From the NCBI RefSeq assembly GCF_963678635.1, contig NC_087063.1, positions 69,649,617-69,713,616 of the forward strand: a stretch of DNA of 64,000 nt. The letters are read 5' to 3'. The stretch's first letter is position 1. Each line of letters starts with the position of its first letter. The notes under the pieces were generated by a model. It worked only from the letters and a program-made list of their open reading frames with translations, did not search any database and was not told the origin of the DNA. Made by a program: the position numbers and the translations under genes. Of this stretch, positions 12,980 to 25,615 are shown one piece after another. The stretch comes from Symsagittifera roscoffensis (lineage: Eukaryota > Xenacoelomorpha > Acoela > Convolutidae).

Positions 12980-13245
12980 TAATTCAGCTCAGCTGTTGTA
13001 AGCCTGGCTCGCTGGCTTTCGCTCGAATAAAAACAAAAAATCAAAAATTTCAAAACGATTTTTCTCGAAACTGGGAACATTTTTTGGAAATTGTTTGAAG
13101 TGCTTCGAATTACGACTGAAAGAGCTTTAATATGATATATCACTCAACCCAGTCCGATGATTATTTTTGGTTCCTGATTCTGTAAGGAAAACAAAAAAAC
13201 TAAAACACCCGAATACAAAGTTCCTCCATTTTTCAAACGTTCGGA
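12980..13245 (+). repeat. Dispersed repeat R
   Basis: This repeat begins near GCTGTTGTAAGCCTGGCTCG and ends near CCCGAATACAAAGTTCCTCC, with internal GTCCGATGATTATTT. The same blocks recur in permuted order at 60405-60632. They also occur as fragments near 7640-7695 (reverse), 24325-24365 and 49445-49545. No coding content or terminal repeats were recognised. Confidence 0.6.
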
Positions 13246-13549
13246 ACAAAAACAAAAAATCAACACGATCTTTAAAGTGTTTTCATAATAACAATAAACT
13301 TTTAAAAACTAAAAACCCTATTTTGAAACTAAAACCAGAGCATTTATTCACGCTATTTGCATATGTTTTTTTGATGAGTACTTAGTTCATGTAATCAAAC
13401 TAACTTGAAATGAAAAAAAAAAACTAACCTTGAAAACAACGCTTTAATAAGAGGAAAATATATGCGTTAATTAACATTTAAATCATAGTCAACAAAAATA
13501 GAGCAAAAAATTAATGACGTGTCTCTTATTTTTTCGGAGCTCAAGGGCA

Positions 13550-13960
13550 TCAAAAAACCTTTTCGAAAAAATCAAAGGACTTTCGAGTTTCAAAGAAAAA
13601 TCATTTGAGAAACATCAAAGCTCTTAATTTCGAGAATCGTTTATGACTGACAACTTTCGATAAAACTAACACCATTTGAGCTAACTAGATCAATAGATAA
13701 TAATTTACTTCACTGGGAAATCTAAAAACTTCAACTAGAAGTCTGTCACGTTTTCCCGCCATTTGAACGTTTGTATTCAACAGCGTAATTAGCCTCACTC
13801 TCAGCATAAGAATTTGATTTGAACTTTGAAAAAAAAACGCAAAAAAACTTGAGCGCGAAGGAAATGAACGGAACTTGAAGAGACGTCAAAACTCAAAAAA
13901 TCAAATTCGAGCGTGAACAAATTAAATTGTAAGAACACAATAAATTTTTATTTTAAGAAT
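13550..13960 (+). repeat. Dispersed repeat family P, diverged copy
   Basis: The block order matches family P (internal CATTTGAGCTAACTAGATCAATAG, GAAGTCTGTCACGTTTT, a TTTGAGCGCGAA/GAACAAATT end), but it is more diverged than the copy at 54268. A separate 5' fragment with the CCAACAGACAG start lies at about 14260. Confidence 0.5.
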
Positions 13961-15600
13961 GTTTTTTTTTTTGCAGCATACTTTGGAGTTTTTGATTTGA
14001 AAACAATGACAACAAATAAATGTAACCACAGTAATGACGCAAAACCTAATGCCTAAGCAAAAACAAGTCAATATAGGTGGAAAGCTTAAATCAAAAAATG
14101 AATTTGAAAAAGCGGAAGCAAAGTTAAAAACCTTTCTCAGGCACGTAACCTAAACATTTTTTTTCAAACGATCCATTAACACTCAGGCACATCCACTAAT
14201 TTCATACACAGACCGAACAATCAATCCACACAAAAACAGCGTTTCGCTCTTGACAACACACATAGCCAACAGACAGTCGAAAAAGCGCCAACCAACTGAA
14301 TGAAGCAGAAAAAAAAAGAAATTCCACTTAGCATTAACAATTAACTAGCGATGAATGACTAATCGAAAACTTGCGATAAATGAGAGATGCTAAACTAATG
14401 TTCATAATTGAAACGCTTAGCCAGCAGCACTAGAGAAGCTGTCCTTAAAAAAAGACCATGATATAGAGCAAACGCTAGCTTTCTCTTATTCAGTTCTTTA
14501 ATCGAAGTAAGTCCTCATACTTTCATCTAGTACCATGCATTATTGAGCCCTAGCTGAAACATTATATCCTTTGTCGGACACTGTAAAGGTAACTCCAAGG
14601 GAAAAAGCTATTCATTTAAAACTTGATGAAAAGCCTAGAAATTAAATCGAAACTTGAAAAAACGAGACCAAACTTAATTGAAAAATACAAGGCAGAATAT
14701 AAGTTGAATATCACAGCCTTACTGCGGTTTAACCTAAAAATGCACATGACAGTTAGCTTGGGATTCGATCTCGACTGGCTTAAGCTACGAAACAACTATC
14801 AAAACGGACATATCCTCTTAGTGATAATCTTTTGCAATTTGATTACAGAATATATGAAATCAATAATCATAGAAAGATCTAATAGAGCACCTTTATTGGA
14901 CCACATTGTAAATTCTCTGCACCAACGTAGTTTGCCACAGGTTGAATTTAGAATTTAACCATAAAAATTAAATAACGATTCAGCAACAGCATCAAGATCT
15001 CAATTATCTATACAAAAATCAATAAAATTTTGCCTAACGGAAAACAGAAAAAACTTTCGTAAAAAAACGGGTATTAAAAATGCAAACATGCTCAAATATG
15101 TGTTGTTGATGAAACTATAGAGTTTAAAAAATGATTCAGGGATTCTGTTACACAAGTTGTTAACCTGGAAAAGTCATCGTAATTCCATCGTTATATTAAG
15201 GAAAGAGAAAAACTGTCGATGGCAAAATTGTTTCCCTGTGATCTTGATCCTGTTAGTATCAACAAGTCATGTAAATAAAGCAGTATTTTAATCTATCAAG
15301 AAATTTTGGCAGAAAGCAACAATAGAAGGTGTACTAATGAGAAAAGACATCAGCTCTAAGGCGAAGCTCTCTCGACTCTACGCAATCAGAATTTCACTTT
15401 CTCAGTTGAATCGTAACTAATCCAATATTCTAACATAATCTACCCATCAAATACATAGTATCAACATTTAGTCCTAAAGGAATATCAAACTTTGCTAGAT
15501 TTACAATTTTATAATTGCATTGAAAAAAATCAGCAACAATGGTCGACATCAAATTCTAATAATTTAATAACTTGGCAGCCATTTTGAAAGAACTTGACCT

Positions 15601-18600
15601 TCACGTGAAATACTTCAGAGCGACTACCGTAAAAAACTTCTCCATCCAAACTTCAGAATCCAGTACAGCGATATGAGCAGTCCTTCCGATAAGATTGTTT
15701 GCCGCACTCGTGCTCAGGGGAAAAGAGACGTCGTATCGGACGAGTTTTAAGTCGGGTTTTGATATTATGGGCGAAAGGATATTGTCGACCATGGTGCGAT
15801 ATGTTCGTCCAAATAGGGAGTCGTCTTTAACTGCTTTTTCGCATAATTCTATTCTGGCCGAGTGAGGGGGGACGTATTTGTCTTGATGTGAGGAAACAAG
15901 TAGCACATTTGTGAAAAACTCCAAACCTAAACGTAAACATTTTTGGGAACGACGAAACCATGTTAAGCTTGATCGGCAACTAATAAGATCAATTTCGCCG
16001 GCGTATTCATCAGAAAATTTTTCTTCATGATAGTTAATTTAGCTGTCTAAGACCTAAATTTGGCAATGGATACCAATATCCGGCCTTCGTGGAATTGAAA
16101 GATTCAGAAACACAAAATGCTGGTTTTTGAAGCACACATCTGCAGACAGCTGTTGCAAGCCTACTTATACCCGACACGTTAAGTCATCGAACATGATCAT
16201 GGTCAAATTTATGTAAAAAACGCAGATATTGCAATCAATTCTCCTCCGTTCGAGTAAAACTCAACCATAACAAATTACAATGAATAAGTTCATATTTCAA
16301 TGACTTCATACTTCTCTGCGCGCTCGTTTTAAACACGAAAGTCTTCTCCAAAATGACCTCATCCTTGAGCGACAGCTGATTGATGGCCGGGGACTTTTTC
16401 AGTTTCTGGAACACCCACATTCCAGCCGAGACCAGCTTCGAGTTCTGGTATCCTGTGCCTAGATGGGGTCCAGCGAGGGAGAGATAAGTGTAGAGGCGAT
16501 CATGGTACTTATGCATTGCCGGTTTGGCAAGGGCAGCCCTGATTATTAAAGCTCCGAGAGAGTGACCAATAAAGCTGAAGCACGAATTACTTTTCATTAA
16601 AAGCCAATTATTCACTTCTTTCGGTTTAAACAATGTCACCTGAATTTTGAAAGATTTAGTTGTGACCCAAATCAATTGCTTCAAATCTCATATTTTATCG
16701 AAGTAAAATGATTTTATAAATAGCATATTTAAGAAAAGTGATGCATTCACTTCGTACCAAAAGAAAAAACGAAACTTAGTATCAGTTTCATTTTAATCAA
16801 ACCGTACAGAAAGCTATTTCGAAAATTCATTAAGTTACTTTTTACTTCTCCTTTGAACTTGAATTGTCGTACCTAATTCTGTCATAGATCAAATTAGTCT
16901 GTTGGATATGCTCATCAATCTCGTCAACCAGACGGTTAGTCAGACTCTCTAACGTCTCATTCATCGTGTCGTCTTCATTGGCACGTGACATCAGAAATCG
17001 GATCTTGGACAGCGGCAACTTCATCGCCATCAACATGAACGTCCGCAGTGTTCTCAGATCCTGACAGTTGCCATCTAATCCATGGACGCATATTACTAAA
17101 TGGCATCCAGGTCCAGACTCCGATACATGGTAAGCAAACTCATTTGGAGTCTCGAGAAAGTAGGGCTCAGTGCAGGAGAACAGATCGGAACTCAGATGAG
17201 CATACCAGTTGAGTTTTATTCTTTGATCTCTCAGGATGGACTCGACTTGTTTTCGCATTCGTTTGATTTTTTCAAGGTGTTTCGGCGTGAACAACAACGG
17301 TTCCATACGTGAGCATTGTACGTCGTCCAGAAATGAGAGCACGTTTTCAACTTCAATTGCTCCTGAAAAATATCAAACAAAATTGGATGTTTCCTATTTG
17401 CAAAAAAATGATGAACGGTTTCTTTGCATATAACACACTTTGTTCCAACCATATTGATTTCAATGAAAAACTTGACAGGGCAAAATTAAAAAAAAAACGT
17501 CGACGCCAAGTTGTTGGAAAATGCCATTGAAATCAAGAAAACAGAAAACAAAATACGAATTGTTGTTAATACACTTCAACTTTCGAACTTCAAATAAAAA
17601 AATATGCCCTTAAAGTTCTTCGAACTTCAATATTTCATAATTGAAACTTTATTGATAAACTTCATTTTGCTGTTCGATGGTGGAGTTTGCCTTTCTTTTA
17701 AGAAAGGACATGTCATGAACATAAAAAGGAACCGAAACTCAAACCGCGAAAAATCAAATTTGAGCGCGAAGAAATTTTAACTCTTTTCTGAAAAGAACAC
17801 AGAAGTTATCACAACCAGATAAACGTCTTCATTACACATTCATTGACTCTTAAAACTAGTTTTATCTTCCATCTCAATTAGTCTGAAAATTGTTATTTAG
17901 TCTGAAAAAAAACGCCAAACATTCGACACAGAAAATTTATTAATTTTTAAAATTCAATTATCTCCAAGTCTCTTTTTTACGTACCTTCAAATGGGGTATT
18001 TTCTCATGGGGTGGTTTTCAAAAAATTCTCAACATTCTTCCGCTTTTTTCTATGGCGACTAAAATGATTTTCCAAACACCCCAAATCACCACCACAGGCC
18101 AGGCTAAAGCTGGAGGTACCTGTTTCATATTTAAAATACATTGTACTGATGGGGGATGAAATGCGTAGTTTTCAAAATTTCATAAACTGAACGTTACGTA
18201 AAAACTTGGTGCTTTCTCGGAAAAATAGGAGATCAGCCGCTTAAGCGTGGGAGATTCAAAACATTGTATAATGGATAAACATTTCAAAACAGACTTTTCC
18301 TAGAGCCAATTGGGCGTTTCTACAAAAAAAATAAGGTGTAACTGTTTATGCAGAGATAATCTTTGCACCATGTTATTGAACCATTAACCTCAGAAATGGA
18401 GAGACAATTTTTGGGAAAAGAAAAACTGCTTACAAAAAAATGATCGAACCCACTTTTCCAGGGCAGGGTAGTTCGCAAAAATGGAGGAAATTTGTTTTCT
18501 TGTCTCCAAGAACAACTTCAATTTTCTTCCTTAAATTAAAGAGTCATAGTTTCCTCAGGCAAAACTTTCGAAACCTATAACTCCGTTTAAACCCTTAATC

Positions 18601-21600
18601 TCCGATTGGCAGGGTAGTTTTTGAGACCAGTTTCCAAAAAACGGTCCAAAAATCAAAACTTGATTTTTTGGAGGGCCACAACTTTTTGTCCAAAAAACAT
18701 GGGCGTAGAAGTTTATTCAGTAGAATTTCCCACAACCTTTTCATTGAATTGAACTCAAAACTTCAATTTGTGGCGATAGTTTTGAGAAGACTCTTTTGTA
18801 TCCCCCCAACTACAACAGAGTCGACAAGTTTCCACAAAACGTTCAAAGTTTCAAAAATTTGCCTTTTCCGAAGGCCATAGCTTTAAAAACAGGACGTCGC
18901 CACTTATGATATTGGGCGTAATTTCCCAAGAAAAGGGGGCGTAGCCGCTCATTTCGGGAGGATTTCCACAGCCTTTTCTTTCGGTTGAACCTTATATCCC
19001 ACATTGGAGTGTAGTTTTAGAGAAAAAACACACAAAAAAATTCAAAATGAGGCCATAGTTTTTTTCTGAAAAATTTGGGGCGTAGGGATTACACAGGCAA
19101 GCTTCGTATAACACGTTTGCTCGATTTCCTTCAGAAAAATTGGGTTTGAGACAAAAATGGATGTTTTAAACGAGTACCCTTGGAGTTGCCAGGGGATCGA
19201 ATCTCGAAATCCACTACTGCGAACAGTCCGCTTAAATAGTTTTACCCATGTTGCAGTTTGCAAAATTTGGCATGGAAAAACCAATTTGAAGATTTCTTTA
19301 AATAGGCCTTAGGAAACAATGGCCAGAAAATAAACACGTCATTTTACTACACAAATCCTAAATAGAGCAGCCGTTATATTCGACGAAGAATACATACAAC
19401 AAAGGAGGATTAAATTGGCATCAAATAGTCTGAAAATAAACGCAGCCCAACCGTGAAACAGCAAGGCGTATACGAGCTCTTAGCATATATTCAGGTAACG
19501 AAGACTGTTAGTTATCCTCAGCTAATGTAATGCAAGGAAAAAGTACAAAGAATAATTGAAATAAATCCCCGCCGTCATAAAATTGGTTATAGCTCCAAAT
19601 ACTCCTGTGGTACCCATTACATGAACACATGCTATCAACTGTCTCGTTGTGTTTCTGAGATTTACGAAGATCTGTTTACCAACGAATGGTTTTGGAGAGA
19701 CAATTTCTTTTTGGTCAATTCCGTTCATGTGTTCTTCGTGGAGTACCTGACTTTGCTATTGCAAAAAGCCCCATACAAAGTTACGTACACTAAAAAACAA
19801 AGTTACCAAAAAGCGTTTAGTAAACAAAGTTTCCTCACTTCATTAGCGGAGAAAATTGGTACAAAAAAGACCAACCTACGGGACGGCGCTAGTAAAAGAG
19901 AATTTGTCGGTATCTCATGAAAATCAATTGCTTGAAAAAATTACAGCCTTCATTGGTTCTTCTCATCGTCGAAGAGGGTCGAAAAGAAGAATATTTCATA
20001 TTTGACACGCAAGATCCATTGATGGAATGAAAAATGCAGTTCGTACATGGATATAAGCAAATTAATGGGTGCTATAACATTAAAATCTGTCCAAACAATA
20101 ATAGTAAGAAACTATAAGTCTTAACAAGTTTTAAAAAAGTTTTCAGAACAGGAAATTGGGCGAAAAAGACAAAAAGTACCTGCTAAGATTGCTTGGAATG
20201 GTGAAACTGATCTGTTTTTCGCAGCTTGCAAAGTTCTCAGAACATCCGTCGAACTCAAACTTTCAACCTGAGAGGAAAATTGGGTCAGGATATCTCTTGC
20301 ATCTGCTATTCTGTTCATGCCTCTTATCGAGCTCCTAGTTTCACAATTCGAACAAGTATGAGATGTTCCTTCAGCGTTGATTACTGGGTTGCGTGTTGTG
20401 ATTGTCGTGTCAAATGATGAATCACTTCGATTGGACTTCAAAACTGTTGAAAACGCGGAAAATTTCCCGTCCACCGAAAAACTAACGGAGAGGGGCTTGG
20501 GTTTCGCATGTTCGTGATTACCTCTAGATTTGGCTTCTGGTAGATCTGAGAAACAAAAAAACCTTAGAACTTCGATTAAGTCAAACAAATTTTTTCCAGC
20601 TCTTTTTCATTATCGAGAAAAATCGCACTAAAATACAACGCGCAAAGTTTAAGGAAAGCGACAACTCGAAGGTTTGAAAAATAATTCAAAAATTAACATT
20701 TTGATTTAACGTCACCAATTTCAAGAATTAATCCAAAAATAATTAAAATAATTGAAAAAACTACCTATACTTGAAAGCTTCGCAATGCCCCTCCATATGT
20801 CAATGCATAAGCACAAACACTCATATAATTGAAAACTACTATCGACGAAAAACATGACAGAAAAGGATTGACCCCAGATCTTAGCAGTTGTGTCACATCT
20901 ACATCAAAATGTTGATCTAGATTAGGCATTCAAACAGTTTCGCAAACAGTATTAAAAAACTGCTTACAAGCGATATCGCGACCTAATGCAATTCTTAGGA
21001 AACACTATTGCCTGATGAAGAAAAACAAAGCCAACACATAGTTGGCAAAGAATCAATGAATCCTAAGAAACCGAAATTTTTTGAAAACAAAAACATCAAC
21101 TTTCGAGTTTCAACGAAAAAGATATGACTTCAAGGCTCTTTGAATTCCAAGAAAAATTTATGATTGACGCTTTTTTCCGCGTGAACAAATTTCCAGCGTG
21201 AACAAATTTTTTCCACAAAAAAAAATCAAAATCACCAAGTTCTATATAAGAGTATTCACAACGTTCATGACTCCTAAAAATGTCCATATTACTCGAAACA
21301 GCTAATTAGATTCAGCTTTTGCTTTCGATTGGCGAATCGTACTCACTTAAATGAAGTTCAAACTCAGTTTTGAAACTGGAACAGGAGAAAGAGCGTTTGA
21401 GAGACGGTCTACATGAAGAGCAGGGCGGTTGTTGTTGTTTAGAGGTGGATGATAGACGGCTAAGTTTGTTCAGGGCACTCTTTGCAAGCTGTAGTCTGTT
21501 GCTAGTACCAATCAGCTGAGGGTTGCTGGGTGAGTTGAGCTCGGGCGTAGGAGCAGAAACCTGAAAGATAATATCGATGAGATATTATCTATGAACTAAC

Positions 21601-22279
21601 CTGCTGAATAGTCCATTTTGATCGAAAAAAATACAGGTTATTTTGATTTTCGAGTATGAATCTAGCATTGAATGTTTTTCAAAAATGAAAAAAAAATCAC
21701 TAATCGTTGGCGCAACATGATTGAGTTCGAAAATTGATACCATTATTTTTAATCACGAGCTAAAAATAAAACCTGATGAAATCATCTGCTGTCGTTTTCC
21801 GTTTCACTTCATAAATTAACAATAAACCACTTATGCAGATGATAGCCATAGCACCAATAAAAAAAAACGAAAAACGTCTAAAATACTAGGACTTACACAA
21901 AAACGTGAGCTTCTCGTAACGTCAAATACTTACATTCGGTGACACATCGTGACTTCGCTTTCCGTTCACCATTGGCTGCTTACTCGGATCCAGAGCTACC
22001 AGAGATCCCTCCGCCAGCCTGGATGGACTGGCAACAACGCTATTAGTCCCACTGATATTCTGGTACGCTAAACTTTCATTCAGCGACAGTTCAACGTCCA
22101 CTGAAGGCGAATGGGCTATGATGTATTCTGTTGGATTCTCAACGTAAATCTCCTCGAATATGATAGGCATGTTGGCTGCGTTCAGCTGTGATTCGGAACA
22201 CTCGATTGGGAATGGTGGCAGTACTTTGATGTAGTTGTGGTTGCGAAGGATTTCGGATACTTGCTGGCGCATCTCACTT
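15601..22279 (-). CDS. FAM135: FAM135-type protein, exons 10-15 (linker and C-terminal lipase-like domain)
   Basis: The exons are about 22279-21934, 21560-21347, 20545-20180, 17362-16873, 16574-16312 and 15926-15601 (stop TGA at 15603-15601). All have GT-AG borders and matching phases. Exon 10 carries the FAM135-typical VLPPFPIECSE and MPIIFEEIYVE. Exons 11 and 12 are a Ser-rich linker with a Cys cluster (PPCSSCRP). Exons 13-15 form the DUF676-type alpha/beta hydrolase domain. It has the oxyanion region CVHGLDGN (about residue 820) and the nucleophile motif SFIGHSLG (Ser about 885). It also has the acid-region motif SSHQDKYVPPHSARIE and a terminal His in GRTAHIAVLDSE. The whole triad is present, so hydrolase activity is plausible, though the substrate of the family is not established. 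Identification rests on strong similarity to animal FAM135A/B over the hydrolase. Confidence 0.92.
17363..20179 (-). other. FAM135 intron 12 with degenerate repeats
   Basis: This 2.8-kb intron holds a family P copy at its right-hand genic end (about 17555-17860). From about 18000 to 19290 lies a patchwork of weakly repeated phrases: GGGCGTAG at about 18701, 18938 and 19078, GGCCATAG-like blocks, and ATTTCC-CAACCTTTTC-like blocks. The two short plus-strand ORFs here have no domain signal. Confidence 0.5.
17555..17860 (+). repeat. Dispersed repeat family P, 3' part
   Basis: Shares TTTGCTGTTCGATGGTGGAG, TTTGCCTTTCTTTTAAG, AACTCAAACCGCGAAAAATC and GAGCGCGAAGAAATTTT in the family order. The 3' end has lost the TATATAAG block (here CCAGATAAACGTC). 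Confidence 0.6.
20785..21300 (+). repeat. Dispersed repeat family P, copy with a 5' extension
   Basis: This copy lies in FAM135 intron 11. It carries about 230 bp before the usual start (blocks CTACTATCGACGAAAAA, GGATTGACCCCAGATCTTAG, CTGATGAAGAAAAAC). These are shared in order with the copy at about 31265. It ends at TTCTATATAAGAGTATTCAC. Confidence 0.6.
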
Positions 22280-22389
22280 CTAAATCAACATCAGACCTAT
22301 TATTTATATCTTCAATTTGATCTAGTTATCAAATAATTTATAAAACTTTACGGATCGTAGCGTTAATTAATTGAAATTAATTTACAACA

Positions 22390-22565
22390 GAGGTAAAGCT
22401 GGGCTTCGGAAACACTAGCAAGAAAACGACAAAAAGAAGCTCTATAAAGTGAAAAAAGAAATAGAAGTACGCATCGAAATAGTAAAATAATTTGGAGTCG
22501 AACCTGCGACCATAACATTTCGAGTCTCAAGTTTTCGCATCTGCGCCACTCACGGGCACTTGGAA
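22390..22565 (-). repeat. tRNA-derived SINE
   Basis: Minus strand: A-box-like GTGGCGCAGATGCG and B box GGTTCGACTCC about 35 bp apart, then a body of about 80 bp ending in a diverged form of the GAAGC-CTTCGCC tail. It abuts the larger SINE-like repeat at 22570. It lies in FAM135 intron 9, close to exon 10. Confidence 0.6.
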
Positions 22566-22569
22566 GATT

Positions 22570-23110
22570 TTTGCACAGAGGCGAAGTTTCACTTCTCATG
22601 CACAAAAAAAATATGACCGATAACGCTACTGGCAAACACTGAATGAGTAAAACTTTGAGTCTACAAAATTTCTGAAGTGACGCACGCTTATTATGAGTCT
22701 TCATAATTGCTAAGTGACGCAAGCCAATTATGACGCATTAGCAGTACCAGTCAATTTGAAAAAAAAAGAAATTTACCAACTAACATGTCTCAATTTATAG
22801 AGGGGACGCATTTTTATTAACTAGTATACGAAAAAGTTCATTAAATACATCCGACTCTGCCAAGGGTTCGAACCCTCTTATTTTGTTGCGGGTCTCCTTC
22901 CCTACCTCTACGCTACAGATCTATGATACCTTGAAGCTAAAGTGCTATTTGTAAAATAATAGTCTGTGTTAATATCCATAGCATTGGCTATACTTCATAT
23001 CTGGTTATTGATCAAAATGAACTTCAAATTGAACAATAATATTTCCGAATTCGGTTGGAAAAAAAGAGTTCATAATATTACACAAGTTTTGCTAGTGTTA
23101 ACACTAGCCA
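22570..23110 (-). repeat. SINE-like repeat with internal tRNA-like boxes
   Basis: On the minus strand the A box (TAGCGTAGAGG) and a perfect B box (GGTTCGAACCC) lie near 22910-22875. They are followed by blocks shared with 61825-62345: ACTAACATG-CTCAATTTATAGAG, TTAGCAGTACCAGTCAA, ACGCTACTGG and the GAAGTG-AACTTCGCCTCTGTG tail. Upstream on that strand is a shared stretch (ATTGGCTATACTT, TGGTTATTGATCAAAATGAAC) that is not tRNA-like. The unit may therefore be a SINE fused to, or inserted in, another repeat. Confidence 0.65.
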
Positions 23111-25615
23111 CCAATGATGCAGCTAAAGATGCTAATAAATTGCTAATACTATGTAGCAAAAATGCCACATAATATTCAAAATATTTAATGCTTAGAGCGG
23201 CTTTGAACCAGTATATTAGGATTATCATGCACTAACATCTACTCCATGGATGCTTAATGATCGGCAAACATTAGCCATCAATAAAGCAAAGAACAGATGC
23301 TATAAAATTTCTAATGCTACAGATCATTTTTGGCTTTTTCAGCTAATCAAAAATTACGCCAAAATTACCGGTTCAATTGCTCATGACCCAAACTATACCA
23401 AAATGAGCCTTATAATTAGTTGAGATATCCATAATTGATAATTGTTTCCAAACTCAATCTAGTCTTCTTTATTTAACGGCTGTCATATTTGGTGACCGGG
23501 AACCGGTTTATGTCTCAATGTTTTAATTCTAAGAACTGTCTTCTTTCCGGGCAAAACGTATAAAGCTTGAAATTAAAAACGTGTTTTCTTAAAATGGGAT
23601 GACTTTTGACAGAAACTGATCACGGCAAATTTTGCGCAGATTTTATTTAGCGCAATTCAACTAGCACATACATTTACCCATAAACGAATCATTTGCGGTT
23701 TTTTAGTCAATCAGTTTTCTCACAAAAAATTATCAGTTCATTTACTAACCAAATTAAACCTAGAACCTCTTAAATAGCCCAACAAAATTTAATAAGGGTG
23801 CAATCTTCTCAATTGATAATTTTACAATACAAGTATCATCTTTTATTTGAAAACTCAAGCTTTTGGAAATCATACCGTTCCCAGATACTGTTGAGCTACA
23901 TAAGAGGCTCCTTGTGCCACAATTTTGCTAGCAATTGAACAAATAGCTTTGATGTTATTTCTGATTGACAAAAAATTGATCGGTCTTTTTTTGGGGTTGA
24001 ACTTGTCGGAGTTTGTTAAATAAGTCGCACCACATTAATTTAGCTGAAATTTTTAGCGGAATTTGTCTACATTTTTTTTTGTCTAAAATCAAACAAATTT
24101 GAAAAAAATTTTTTTTTCAAGTTTCATTCGTTTTGTCCGGATAAATTAAATTATCCTGTTTCTAGTGTCGCACTGTTTCTAGTATTGTTTCCAGTTACTT
24201 TTAACAAAAGGAAACAAGTTCACAAACATGACCTTATTGTTCGACCACAAAAACATTGACCTTTATCAGACCTTCATTTGTGCTCCTGTTTTAACGTGAA
24301 AAGCAAAACTAAAAAATAACTAAAAACACATCCGAATACCAAGTTCCTCTCCATTCGGATGTTTTTCTTGCTGACTGGCAACAATTTTTTTTCAAAGGCG
24401 CTAATATATACTAATTTTGAGTTAGCGAGCGCCGAAATAACGCAATTTTTTGGTCAACTTTTCGAAAAAAGCTTAAAACGACTTTTTTGGACCTTTTTTT
24501 TCACTTAAGAAAAAAGTCGACTTTTTTTGAATTTTTTTTGAAAATATGCCACTTCCCTCGATAAAACCCTGAGTCCGATCCAGGGCTGGGGCAATAAAAA
24601 AAACAGTGTGTACTACCAGCACATCCGTAGGTTATTTTCGCTCACACATAAAATTTTATTGGGGAATCTGACTCAATAAGCACAAAAGCACAACATGGAT
24701 TAACATGTATCTTTTAGTTTCGTTGGTTTAGTTATACAATTTCTTTACGACGACCAACTTACTTCACAAATTACCTTCTGAAACAAACCAGTTTCGCAAA
24801 ACAGTCTACATTTGTTTAGTATTTAACCAATGCTTCAAGGTTAAAACGGGTGACCACGATAACTTCATTTGCTTTCAGGGTATAGATATTAGCCTTGGTT
24901 CCAGCCTGCGCTTTTCTTTGGCTCTGTGCTCAATTTTATTTAACGGTATTCGAAAAATTCAGAGAATAAGAACTGCGAAGGATCGAATTAAGTCTCAACT
25001 CAGCCAAAAAATTCGTTTGAAAAATTCATTTGAGAAAGTTCGTTTGATCGAGAATTCATTCGGTCAATTTCAAATGCAATTCTAGCCATCTTTCCGAGGA
25101 CGAACTTTTCTAGTGAATAAACTTCATTTAGTCTGAATAAACAGCATTTTCACATACACAAGAAAATCGCTTCAGGAAATGGATTTTCTATCAGACAGAA
25201 GATGAACAAACTCCACGTCGTATGCATGTAAAAAATAGTCCCACACGCAAGCATATAATATAGTACGTTCATTTTTAATAAGAGAAACAACATCACATCA
25301 CCGCCACAGTTGTGTTTTATTGTTCCAAAATGTTACCATTATTCACCATCCTACTACGCATTATAATGCACAGTGACGCTCCATCATTTAACACTGTTGT
25401 ACGCTTGTAACTTATTAATTGTTACTTTATACTTTGAGCTTCGCATTAACTTTTAATTTATAACCCTTTATAACTTCTAAACTCAGAATACTTCAAATCC
25501 TACAACAACAAGATTTTATTTATCATGATCATTAACCTAACAATGACAGTATCAATTATTCATTTACGCGAAGAATTCTAAACCTCACACTTTAGCAACG
25601 AAGACTGTTTTAACA
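23111..25615. other. FAM135 intron 9 upstream of the nested transporter gene
   Basis: About 2.5 kb of AT-rich sequence without a supported gene. Around 24325-24600 are fragments of repeat R (CATCCGAATACCAAGTTCCTC) and of the GCGGAT hAT-like MITE interior (GGCGC-AATATATACTAATTTTGAG). The promoter of the transporter must lie just left of 25616; no clear core motif was recognised. Confidence 0.5.

Larger units (their letters stand above)
10616..15600. other. Spacer between the myosin 5' end and the FAM135 3' end
   Basis: The spacer is about 5 kb, AT-rich, and I can support no gene in it. It must contain the myosin promoter and 5' UTR (right of 10615) and the FAM135 3' UTR (left of 15601); no convincing TATA box was recognised. 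Repeats seen are a repeat R copy (about 12980-13245), family P fragments (about 12160-12430, 13550-13960 and 14260-14350), and many runs of A or T. The one plus-strand ORF over 100 codons (14623-14958) lacks any recognisable domain. Confidence 0.6.

Noticed and set aside
14623-14958. Plus-strand ORF of 111 codons in the spacer
   Set aside because: No domain, no splice context, and composition like the surrounding AT-rich DNA; it is probably chance.
19621-19920. Plus-strand ORF of 99 codons
   Set aside because: Lies inside FAM135 intron 12 without recognisable features; considered chance.
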